Source of the DNA: Catellatospora paridis
Lineage (GTDB): Bacteria; Actinomycetota; Actinomycetes; Mycobacteriales; Micromonosporaceae
Reading direction: 5' to 3'
DNA length: 64,000 nt
Assembly: GCF_009720365.1 (NCBI RefSeq)
Contig: NZ_WBZD01000021.1
Coordinates: forward strand, 234,859-298,858
Positions within the stretch are counted from its first letter, which is position 1; the number at the start of each line of letters is the position of its first letter. The notes under the pieces were generated by a model that saw only the letters and a list, made by a program, of their open reading frames with translations, searched no databases and had not been told where the DNA came from. Positions 17,632 to 25,397 of this stretch are shown in pieces. The position numbers and the translations under genes are program-made.

Positions 17632-17684
17632 GCCGTCAACCTTAGGTTGACGGCATGGCCATCGTCAACCCAGGGTTGACGATG
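17629..17684. promoter_or_regulatory. Two perfect palindromes forming a double operator
   Basis: Palindrome 1 (17629-17657) has arms CATGCCGTCAACCT and AGGTTGACGGCATG around one T and includes the start codon of the Clp-N/HTH gene. Palindrome 2 (17660-17684) has arms CATCGTCAACCC and GGGTTGACGATG around one A. Both share the core CGTCAACC and are 2 bp apart, with centres 29 bp apart, close to three helical turns. Confidence 0.7.
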
Positions 17685-17824
17685 ACGGTCCGGGCTGTCG
17701 GCAGGCCCGTTCGGAAACAAGGGCAGGGCACGGCCGGTCGAAGAGACCGCCGGTGGATGGCGTACGCCATGCTTGGCGCAGCCTCTTCCCGGGTAGCACA
17801 GGGCCGACGACCGGAGGATTGATC

Positions 17825-18103
17825 ATGACCGAGGTGCACGTGTCGCTCGACGGCGACGATCTCAACGCGGTGGAACGCAAACTCCAGGAGCCGCTGGAAG
17901 CGCAGCTGACCTCCGCGCTCGAACTGGCCGCCAACCGCGTCGCCGAGCAGTACGACGGGCAGAGCGAGGACGAGGTCGCCGCCTGGATCCTCCGGGAGAC
18001 CCGGGAGGGTCTGCACCCGGACATCGCCGCGGGCTTCGAGCCTGATCCGGAGCAGCTGCGCCGGGTCGCCCAGGCCGTGATACGCGGGGAGCGTTTCGCC
18101 TGA
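17825..18103 (+). CDS. Small acidic hypothetical protein
   Basis: 92 residues from the ATG at 17825, with CCGGAGG spaced correctly upstream. The sequence is soluble, helical and acidic (VSLDGDDLNAVERKLQEP, ALELAANRVAEQYDGQ, SEDEVAAWILRETREG). There are no cysteines, no membrane segment and no recognised family. It is flanked by the Clp-N/HTH operator region and a downstream terminator, so it stands alone. The good ribosome site and codon usage make it likely to be real. Confidence 0.65.
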   Translation: MTEVHVSLDGDDLNAVERKLQEPLEAQLTSALELAANRVAEQYDGQSEDEVAAWILRETREGLHPDIAAGFEPDPEQLRRVAQAVIRGERFA

Positions 18104-18113
18104 CCCGGCCGCC

Positions 18114-18149
18114 CGGTCCACCGCCGCATGATCGTCGGGCGGTGGACCG
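18114..18149. terminator. Bidirectional terminator
   Basis: 12-bp arms CGGTCCACCGCC (18114-18125) and GGCGGTGGACCG (18138-18149) separate the rightward small gene from the leftward TgpA-like gene. Confidence 0.7.
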
Positions 18150-18176
18150 CCGGGCAGGCTCGGTCAGGCTTCGGTG

Positions 18177-20390
18177 TCAGCGCCGCCAGCGCAGCGGGCC
18201 CGGGTGCAGTGTCCACAGCAGCCGCCGCCACCACGAGCGCCGTGCCTTCAGCTCGTCGATGTACGCCAGCGCCCGGCTCCGCGCCGCCTCCGCCTCGGTG
18301 TCTCCGGCCGTGCCCGGTCCGAACACCACTTGGTTGACCGTGTTGGCGAGCTCGTCCAGCGCGGGCGCGGCCAGGCGCACCTCGTGCTTGCCGCGTACCG
18401 GTGCGGCGGCCTCGGCCGCGTGCGCGGCGACCTCCACGGCGCTCAGATGCTCTGGGGCGGGCCGCCCGGCCAGCCGTAGCGCGTCGCCGACCTCCAGCCA
18501 CGCGCCTTCGATCCGGGAGTCGGGGCTGCCCTCGTCGAGCCTGCGCCGGCGCAGCGCACCGCGAGCGAGCAGCACGAACACCACGAACCCGGCCAGCAGC
18601 AGCACCACGAGCCCGCCACCGCCGGCTCCGGCGACCAGGGCCACGTTCGCGCCCCCGGCGGCCGTGCCGCTCGCTGCGGGGGCGGCGCTGGACGCGTCGG
18701 CGGTCGGGGCCAGCGTCGGGATCGGCTCTTCCGACGGTGGCGGCTGCGACGTCTCGGGCTGCGGTTTGAACTCGTCTTCCAGGGGCTTGGTCTCGGTGTT
18801 CGCGTCGGGCAGCGGGTGGAACGGCACCCAGCCCTGGCCGGTGAAGTAGATCTCGGGCCAGGCCAGCGCGTCGCCGGCGGTGATGGCGTGCTGGCCGGCG
18901 CGGGCGGTGAATCCGACGACGACCCGGCTGGGCAGGTTGAGCAGCCGGGCCAGCACTGCGAACGACGCCGCGAACTGTTCCGAGGTGCCCTTGCCCGCGC
19001 CGGTGCCGGCGGGTCCGAACAGGAAGAAGTTCAGGTTGGGGTACGCGTGCCCGCTGGGCGCCTGCGGGTCGAGTTTGTAGTGCTCGGCGAGGAACTGCTC
19101 GATCGCCAGGGCCCGCTGGTACGGGGCGCCGTTGTCCGCGCCGAGCCGCTGCGCGAGCCGGCTGATGTTGTCCGGCACGTTCGGGCCCAGCGCGATGTAG
19201 CGGGCCATCGTGGTGCCTGAGGGCACGTCGGCGACGGGGAGCAGGTTGACGTCGGGTTCGCTGTGCAGCGACGTGACGGTGTACGTCATGCCTGCGGTCA
19301 GCCCTTCCGGGCGCAGCATGGTGCCGGTGGACTGGTCGTAGGCGACGCGTACGCCGTCGACGTGGCTGGGGGTGGCGGCGGCGGGCAGCAGCTTGCCGGT
19401 GAGACCGGCGACGGTGAGGCGCTGCTGCACGGGCTTGCCGGCGAGTTCGCCGGGCGGGCGGGGCAGGCTGCGCCCGGCCGGGCGGTAGGTCGCGCCGACC
19501 TTCCAGGTGACGCCGTCGTAGTCGGACAGCACGGCCAGCCGGATCCGGGCGTCGGCGGCCACGTCGACGTCGAGCAGCTTCTCCTGTGGCTGCAGGGCCC
19601 AGCCGGACAGTCTGATCAGCGGGTTCTCGTCGAGGGCGTCCAGGTCGGGCGGCTCGATGAGGCTGCGCGGGTCGAACGGCGCGGCGGTGACCTGCTGTGC
19701 CACGGGCGGCGCGGCCCCGGCGACCAGCGCGAGGATCAGCGCGAATCCGGTGCCTCCGGCGAGCGCGGCGCGCAGCCGCAGCGCCTTACGGGTGGCGGGG
19801 TCGATGCCGGTGTCGGGGGTGCGGACCCGGCCGGTGAACGCCAGGGCCGCGATGGCGAGCGCCGCGAAGGCCAGTGCAAACCAGGGGGTACGCGGTGCGG
19901 CCGGGCCGACGAGCCACAGTGCTCCGGTGAACAGCAGGACCGGTGGGGTCAGCCCGATCAGGGTGCGCCGGGCGCGGGTGGTCAGTTCCATCGCCATGAG
20001 CCCGGCGAGCCAGGTGGCGATGACCGGCACCGCGATGGTGTCGGGCTGCGGTTCGACGGGGACCAGCACGGCCAGCAGGCGAGGGATGCCGTCGCCGAGC
20101 GATTCTCTGGCGATCGTCGACAGGTCACCGGTGATGCCGGCGCGCTGGGCGGACAGGTGCAGCGCAAGGGCGAGGTAGCCGGCGAGGCCCAGCATCGACA
20201 GTGGCGCGACGGCCCAGGCCCGCAGCCGCGTCATGGCGAGGCTGATCAGCACCGATCCGGCGGCGGCGCCTGCGATGAGCACGGTGAACAGGGTGCCGTT
20301 GTAGATCCGGTCGGCGGTCAGGCCGCTGAGCACGAGCATCGCCGTGAGCAGTGCCGGTGGCAGGAGGATGCGCAGCGCGCGGGCTACCAT
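18177..20390 (-). CDS. TgpA-like transglutaminase-fold membrane protein with degenerate triad
   Basis: 737 residues from the ATG at 20390 (CGGAG upstream); it overlaps the DUF58 gene by 7 bp. About six membrane helices lie in residues 1-220 and one near 590-615, with an extracytoplasmic transglutaminase-like domain between (~240-530). The catalytic positions are changed. The Cys site reads GTSEQFAASFAVLARLL (Ser470), the HAW site reads DALAWPEIYF, and the final DPTP-like Asp site reads PFHPLP. The protein therefore probably lacks peptidase or crosslinking activity. MoxR-DUF58-TgpA sets are thought to act in assembly or maturation of cell-envelope complexes; the role here is inferred. Confidence 0.85.
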   Translation of the reverse strand: MVARALRILLPPALLTAMLVLSGLTADRIYNGTLFTVLIAGAAAGSVLISLAMTRLRAWAVAPLSMLGLAGYLALALHLSAQRAGITGDLSTIARESLGDGIPRLLAVLVPVEPQPDTIAVPVIATWLAGLMAMELTTRARRTLIGLTPPVLLFTGALWLVGPAAPRTPWFALAFAALAIAALAFTGRVRTPDTGIDPATRKALRLRAALAGGTGFALILALVAGAAPPVAQQVTAAPFDPRSLIEPPDLDALDENPLIRLSGWALQPQEKLLDVDVAADARIRLAVLSDYDGVTWKVGATYRPAGRSLPRPPGELAGKPVQQRLTVAGLTGKLLPAAATPSHVDGVRVAYDQSTGTMLRPEGLTAGMTYTVTSLHSEPDVNLLPVADVPSGTTMARYIALGPNVPDNISRLAQRLGADNGAPYQRALAIEQFLAEHYKLDPQAPSGHAYPNLNFFLFGPAGTGAGKGTSEQFAASFAVLARLLNLPSRVVVGFTARAGQHAITAGDALAWPEIYFTGQGWVPFHPLPDANTETKPLEDEFKPQPETSQPPPSEEPIPTLAPTADASSAAPAASGTAAGGANVALVAGAGGGGLVVLLLAGFVVFVLLARGALRRRRLDEGSPDSRIEGAWLEVGDALRLAGRPAPEHLSAVEVAAHAAEAAAPVRGKHEVRLAAPALDELANTVNQVVFGPGTAGDTEAEAARSRALAYIDELKARRSWWRRLLWTLHPGPLRWRR

Positions 20391-21562
20391 CGGGCGACTC
20401 CGTCCCATACCGCGGCGAAGTCCTCGCCGTCCTCGGCGCGTAGCAGCAGCACCCCGGCCGGCTGCGGCTCCTGTGCGAGTCGTGGGCCGAGCACGCCGAC
20501 GGCGACGGACGGGAACGGGCCCTTGAGTCCGGAGACCAGCGCGAGGTCGGTCAGTCCGGCGGTGCCGGTGAGGTAGATCAGGGTGTCGCCGGGGCGGTGC
20601 TGGCGTAGCCGGCTGGTCGCGGTGACCAGCAGTTCGTCGCCGCCGGGTGCGGGTTCGGCTTCGGCGAGCAGGTCGAGCAGACCCCGGGCGGCGCCGCGGA
20701 TCCGCCCGCCGCCCGCTGCGGGGCCGCTGACCAGGTGCAGTGTCACGGGCAGGTCTTCGCGGGTCGCGGCGGCGACGATCGACGCGGCGGCCTCGCAGGC
20801 GCTCTCGAACGACGCCGATCCGGTCGTGTCCCGGTCGGCCCAGGAGCCGGCGCGGTCGTCGAGCAGCACGACGAGCTGCGGGAGGCTGGTGTCGAGGTGT
20901 TCGCGGACCATCAGTTCGCCGACCTTGGCGCTGGTGCGCCAGTGGACGTGGCGCAGTTCGTCGCCGATGACGTATTCGCGCAGGGTGTCGAAGGTGATGG
21001 CGCCGTGGGGGACGCGGTCGAGTCGGCCGTCGAGGCTGCGGGAGATGCCCGCGGGCACGGCCTGGATCAGGTGGCTCTTGGGGTAGACCCAGATGCGGGC
21101 GGTGTCGCCGTGGCTGCGTGACACCGACACCAGCCCGAGCGGGTCGCGGCGGGTGACCTGGAGCGGGCCGACGTCGACGACGCCGCGGCGGTCGGTGGGC
21201 ACCGGGTAGGACACGTCGGTGTCGTGGCCGGGACGTAGTCGCAGCAGTGGCACGGGGACGGTGGCGCTCTGCCCGGCGCGGCCGCACTGGTCGTGGGCGA
21301 CCAGCGTCGCGGCGCCGAATCGGCCGGTGTTGCGTACGGTCAGGGTGACGGTGCTGCCTTCGCCGCGGGAGACCCGGTCGGGTTCGACGGACCGGGTGAC
21401 CGACAGCCGTGGTCGCAGGGCGGCGTGGACGAGCGCGTGCAGTTGGGCGATGACGGCGGTCGCGCCGAGCACCGCGAGTTCGGGGTAGCCGAAGGTGAAG
21501 CCGGCGGCCAGCAGCACGACGCCGCCGGCGGTCAGGCCCACCCCCCGCAGCGTGACGATCAT
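20384..21562 (-). CDS. DUF58 domain protein
   Basis: 392 residues. Two hydrophobic helices at ~7-25 and ~28-48 are followed by a beta-sandwich-like segment. The DUF58 signature lies at ~205-245: FDTLREYVIGDELRHVHWRTSAKVG then ELMVREHLD. A VWA-like C-terminal half (LVVLLDDRAGSWADRDTTGSASF) follows, where DxSxS-type metal residues are only partly kept. It overlaps moxR by ATGA and the TgpA-like gene by 7 bp, so the three are made together. Such proteins usually pair with a MoxR ATPase as a chaperone-adaptor unit. Confidence 0.88.
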   Translation of the reverse strand: MIVTLRGVGLTAGGVVLLAAGFTFGYPELAVLGATAVIAQLHALVHAALRPRLSVTRSVEPDRVSRGEGSTVTLTVRNTGRFGAATLVAHDQCGRAGQSATVPVPLLRLRPGHDTDVSYPVPTDRRGVVDVGPLQVTRRDPLGLVSVSRSHGDTARIWVYPKSHLIQAVPAGISRSLDGRLDRVPHGAITFDTLREYVIGDELRHVHWRTSAKVGELMVREHLDTSLPQLVVLLDDRAGSWADRDTTGSASFESACEAAASIVAAATREDLPVTLHLVSGPAAGGGRIRGAARGLLDLLAEAEPAPGGDELLVTATSRLRQHRPGDTLIYLTGTAGLTDLALVSGLKGPFPSVAVGVLGPRLAQEPQPAGVLLLRAEDGEDFAAVWDGVARW

Positions 21563-22581
21563 CCGGCGTGCCGGGCCGCCGTGGCCGGCTCACCGGTGGG
21601 GGACTCCTGGCCGGGCAGCGGCACGGGCACGGCCTCGATCGCGTCGCGCAGCACCTCGATCGCGGTGATCCCGCGCAGCTGCGCGTCGGGGGTGAGCAGC
21701 ACGCGGTGGGCGAACACCGGCTCGATGAGCACCTTCATGTCTTCGGGCAGCACGTAGGCGCGACCTTCGGTGAGCGCGTACGCGCTGGCGGCGCGGGTCA
21801 GTGCGATCACGCCGCGGGGGCTGACGCCGACGCGTACGTGCTTGTGCTCGCGGGTGGCGACGGCCAGCCGTACCGCGTACGCGTACAGCGGGTCGGCGAT
21901 GTGCACCCGGTGCGCGAGCGCGACGGCCTCGCCGATGGTCTTGGTGTCGGTGACGGGGGTGATCGCGTCGGGGGAGCGCAGCGTGTGCCCGCGAAGCACC
22001 TCGATCTCGACGGCCTCGTCGGGGTAGCCGACGGACAGTTTCATCAGGAACCGGTCCAGCTGCGCTTCGGGCAGCCGGTAGGTGCCGTCCATCTCGACCG
22101 GGTTCTGCGTCGCGACGACCATGAACGGCCGCGGCACCGCGTGGCGTACGCCGTCGACGGTGACGTAGCGCTCCTCCATGACCTCCAGCAGCGCCGACTG
22201 TGTCTTCGGCGAGGCCCGGTTGATCTCGTCGGCGATGACGATGTTCGCGAAGATCGGCCCGGGGTGGAACTCGAAGCCGCGGCTGGCCTGGTTGAAGATC
22301 GTCACGCCGCTGACGTCTGAGGGCAGCAGGTCGGGCGTGAACTGGATGCGCCGCCACGCGCCCTGTACCGATGCCGCGATCGCCCGCGCCAGGGTCGTCT
22401 TGCCGGTGCCCGGCACGTCCTCGAGCAGGACGTGGCCCTGGGCGAACATGGCGACCAGCGCCAGCCGGACCACCTCCGGCTTGCCGAGCACCACGGTCGA
22501 GATCGCGCCGGACAGCTTCGCGGTCAGGTCGGCGAACGCGCGGACCTGACCGGCGGACAGCGGTGGGAGGGGCTGGTTCAT
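21559..22581 (-). CDS. moxR: MoxR-family AAA+ ATPase
   Basis: 340 residues. Walker A is VPGTGKTTLARAIAAS (residues ~55-65). Walker B is ANIVIADEINRASPKTQSALLEVMEE. Sensor 1 appears as FMVVATQNPVEMDGTYRLPEAQLDRFLMK, and the C-terminal lid domain contains VGVSPRGVIALTRAASAYAL. MoxR ATPases act with DUF58/VWA partners to mature or insert cofactors into complexes. It begins at the ATG at 22581 and overlaps the DUF58 gene by 4 bp. A hairpin with a T-rich tail precedes it, so it may have its own promoter or be attenuated from the FN3 gene. Confidence 0.93.
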   Translation of the reverse strand: MNQPLPPLSAGQVRAFADLTAKLSGAISTVVLGKPEVVRLALVAMFAQGHVLLEDVPGTGKTTLARAIAASVQGAWRRIQFTPDLLPSDVSGVTIFNQASRGFEFHPGPIFANIVIADEINRASPKTQSALLEVMEERYVTVDGVRHAVPRPFMVVATQNPVEMDGTYRLPEAQLDRFLMKLSVGYPDEAVEIEVLRGHTLRSPDAITPVTDTKTIGEAVALAHRVHIADPLYAYAVRLAVATREHKHVRVGVSPRGVIALTRAASAYALTEGRAYVLPEDMKVLIEPVFAHRVLLTPDAQLRGITAIEVLRDAIEAVPVPLPGQESPTGEPATAARHAG

Positions 22582-22626
22582 GACGGGCGGTGTCCTTTGT
22601 GCTCGGAAGGGGCGGAGAAACAGAAG

Positions 22627-22664
22627 TTCCCCGGCACGAAGCCTTGCGGGCTCGTGCCGGGGAA
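22627..22664 (-). terminator. Terminator or attenuator between the FN3 gene and moxR
   Basis: Perfect 13-bp arms TTCCCCGGCACGA and TCGTGCCGGGGAA. In the leftward direction the hairpin is followed by a T-rich tract (CTTCTGTTTCTCC). It would stop or thin out transcripts of the FN3 gene before moxR. Confidence 0.65.
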
Positions 22665-22674
22665 GCTCAGCGGA

Positions 22675-25275
22675 TCAGCATTGCGGCACGTCGTTGTAGT
22701 CGTCGCCGTCGTCCAGGTTGAGCCAGATGAAGGGGACGTAGCGCTGATTGCCGCGGTAGGTGATCTGGATCCACTTGTCGCTGCGCTTGTTGCTGTTCTC
22801 CCCGGCCGCGAACAGCTCCGCGTCGCCGCTCTGGTTGCCGGCGGTGCCCTGCTTCCAGCAGAAGGCCTTGAACGTGTCGCCGTTCTGAGCCTCGCCGACT
22901 GCCTCGCTGCTCTCCTGGCGTGAGTTGCTGTAGATGCCGATGCCATCGGAGCAGCCCACACAGCGGACCGTGCCGTTGAGCCGCCTGGTGCGCACCGTTA
23001 CCGGATTCGACGTCGCGGTCTGGCCGGTGGCGTTCTGCACCGACACCGTGATCGTGAACGCGCTGTCGGTCGCGACCTCGTTGACCGCGTAGCCGCCCGC
23101 GCCGGTGTTGCAGGCGACCGCGCGAGCCGCGCCGTTGATGGTGACCGTGCAGGTCGCGGTGCCGCCGCCGTCGTCGTAGGCGAAGTTCACCGTGAAGCCC
23201 TTGTAGGTCGCACCACCGGCGGACACGTTCGACACGGCCGCGTCGGCGATGGTCTTCGCGCTGGTGGTGTCCTTCGGGCCGGTGCCGGCCTCGTTGACCG
23301 CGGCGACGTCGACGCCGACGATCTCGCCGTTGCCGAAGCCCTCCAGGGTCGCGTTGGTCGCGGTGACGGTCTGCGTCTTGCCGCCCGCGGTCACCTTGTA
23401 GCCGGTGATCTCACGGCCGTTGTCGGCCGGGGCCTGCCAGGTCACCCGGACCGTGCCCTTGGCCGAGCCGACGGTGGCCGCGGACAGGTTGTTGACCTGT
23501 GCGGGCTTGTTGAACGGCACCACCGAACCGGACGGCTGCGACACCTCCGAACCGGCGCCCTTGTCGTTGATCGCGACCACGGTGAACGCGTACTGCGTGC
23601 CGTATTCCAGCTCGCCGTCCTTGACCACCAGTTTCGTGGCGCCGGTGGTGGTGCCGATCAGGGCGCCGCTGCCGGAGTCGATCGCCGTGACCTCGTACCG
23701 CGTGATCTTGCGGCCCTGGCCGTTGGCGGCGGTCCAGCTCACCTCGACAGTGCCGTCGGGACTTTCGACCGCCTTCACGTCCGTCGGCGGACCGGGCACG
23801 TCACCGGTCGGCATCACCGGGTTGCTCTTGCGCGACGGGCCGCTGCCCTTGCCGTTGACCGCGTACACCGTGAACGTGTACGTCGTGCCGTTGGTCAACT
23901 TGTCGACCACCAGCGAGCGGTTGCGCGCGCCGACGGTCCAGGTCCGCCCGTCGCCCTCCACCACGTACTTGGTGATCTTCGAGCCGTTCTCGGTGGCCTT
24001 GCCCCAGTTCAGCCGCACCTGGGAGTCGCCTGCCGCGGCGGTGACGTTGCGCGGGGCGCCCGGCTTGCCGATCGGCGGCTTCGGCGGTGGCGGCGGCGTC
24101 ACCGGCGGCGGGTCGCCGCCCACCACGTCGTCGTTGAACTTGTCGACGACCTTGACCTGGTTCTTGTCGTTGACCACGCGCGCGGTCGTGCCATCGGGCG
24201 CGTTGATGAACAGCTGGTTCTCCCGCACCTCCAGGTCGAGCCGGCCGCCGGGCTTGCCCGCCTCGATCGTGTTGACCAGCTTGCCGTCGCGGTCGATCGC
24301 GTAGACCTTGCCCGCGGCGTCGTCGGCGAGGTAGAACAGGCCCGCCCAGGCCACGGCGGGGCGCACCGTCCCGCCGTCGCCGGGCATCGTGAACTCGTGC
24401 ACCTGCTCGCCGGAGATGGCATACACCTTGCGGCCGTCGACGACGGTCACCGCGATGTCCTTGCCGGTCGAACGGTCCGGCAGCGCACCGCCCGCCGCAC
24501 CGGCGATCTCGACCTTCTTCAGGTCGTCGCCGCGCAGCAGGGTCAGTGAGCCGTTGGTCTGGTCCAGCACCGCCACACCGTCGTCCAGTGCGGACAGTGC
24601 CAGGTCGTGGAACGCCTCGGCGACCGGTTCGGTGCGGGTCAGCGTGGGCCCGCTGCCGCCGGTGCCGCCCGACGGCGGCGTCAGCGGTGCGGGTGTGATC
24701 ACGGAAACGGTGCCCTGGCTGGGCACGGCGATCCAGAGCCGGCCGGTGCCGTCGAAGTGGCCGCCGGTGATGCCCGGCGGGTAGCGCAGCGGCTCGCCGA
24801 TCGGCTGCAGCGTCGCCGGGTCCAGTTGGCGCACCACGCCCTGCACCGGGTCGATGATGAACGCCGCCTGGTTGTGCAGCGCGACCTGCACGCCGAGGCC
24901 CGCCTGGGACTCCTGCGATGCGGTGAGCTGCAGCGTCGCCGGGTCGAGGGCGCTGATGCGGCCGGTGTGCTGGTCGCGCACGATCAGGTAGCGGTCGGAC
25001 TGGCTGACCTGCACGTAGTGGCCCTGCGAGACCGCGAGGGCCTGCGTTCGGGTGTCCACCTTGCCGGTCAGACCGTTGACCCGGGCGAGTTCGCCGCGGG
25101 TGAGGCTCCACAGCCAGGAGCTGCTGTCGTAACCGGCGGAGACCTGGTCGTTGGCGCTGATGCCGAACCAGGTCAGGCTCACGGCCGCCAGCATCGCCAG
25201 CACCGTGACGATGGTGACTACGCCACCCTTGGTCCGTGCCCTGCGTGTGATCGCGCTCGGTGACAGATCCGCCAC
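22675..25275 (-). CDS. Membrane-anchored fibronectin type III repeat protein
   Basis: 866 residues from a GTG at 25275, chosen for GGGAGGGG 6 nt upstream; an ATG 13 codons earlier lacks a site. One helix at ~18-40 anchors it with the bulk outside. Residues ~60-385 look like a six- or seven-blade beta-propeller (YLIVRDQHTGRISALDPATL, AVLDQTNGSLTLLRGDD, VYAISGEQVHEFTMPG). A Pro linker follows, then three FN3 domains (~412-690: KPGAPRNVTAAAGDSQVRLNWG and similar). The C-terminal domain has several cysteines (RCVGCSDGIG, FCWKQG, DVPQC). It lies between the TPR protein and MoxR-DUF58-TgpA, all leftward, suggesting one envelope-associated complex. Confidence 0.8.
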   Translation of the reverse strand: MADLSPSAITRRARTKGGVVTIVTVLAMLAAVSLTWFGISANDQVSAGYDSSSWLWSLTRGELARVNGLTGKVDTRTQALAVSQGHYVQVSQSDRYLIVRDQHTGRISALDPATLQLTASQESQAGLGVQVALHNQAAFIIDPVQGVVRQLDPATLQPIGEPLRYPPGITGGHFDGTGRLWIAVPSQGTVSVITPAPLTPPSGGTGGSGPTLTRTEPVAEAFHDLALSALDDGVAVLDQTNGSLTLLRGDDLKKVEIAGAAGGALPDRSTGKDIAVTVVDGRKVYAISGEQVHEFTMPGDGGTVRPAVAWAGLFYLADDAAGKVYAIDRDGKLVNTIEAGKPGGRLDLEVRENQLFINAPDGTTARVVNDKNQVKVVDKFNDDVVGGDPPPVTPPPPPKPPIGKPGAPRNVTAAAGDSQVRLNWGKATENGSKITKYVVEGDGRTWTVGARNRSLVVDKLTNGTTYTFTVYAVNGKGSGPSRKSNPVMPTGDVPGPPTDVKAVESPDGTVEVSWTAANGQGRKITRYEVTAIDSGSGALIGTTTGATKLVVKDGELEYGTQYAFTVVAINDKGAGSEVSQPSGSVVPFNKPAQVNNLSAATVGSAKGTVRVTWQAPADNGREITGYKVTAGGKTQTVTATNATLEGFGNGEIVGVDVAAVNEAGTGPKDTTSAKTIADAAVSNVSAGGATYKGFTVNFAYDDGGGTATCTVTINGAARAVACNTGAGGYAVNEVATDSAFTITVSVQNATGQTATSNPVTVRTRRLNGTVRCVGCSDGIGIYSNSRQESSEAVGEAQNGDTFKAFCWKQGTAGNQSGDAELFAAGENSNKRSDKWIQITYRGNQRYVPFIWLNLDDGDDYNDVPQC

Positions 25276-25296
25276 GGATCGCCCCTCCCCATGAGC

Positions 25297-25319
25297 GCGG
25301 GGTGTCGGAGCCACCCCGC
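25297..25319 (-). terminator. Weak hairpin upstream of the FN3 gene
   Basis: 8-bp arms GCGGGGTG (25297-25304) and CACCCCGC (25312-25319) lie between the end of the TPR gene and the ribosome site of the FN3 gene. It could be a terminator or part of a leader; there is no T-run. Confidence 0.3.
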
Positions 25320-25397
25320 TCGCCGACTGGCGTTCTCCCCAGAAACCGACGTCATCTTAGGCGTTGCAGGTCAACGGTGAAAGTCGAGTGAGGACGC

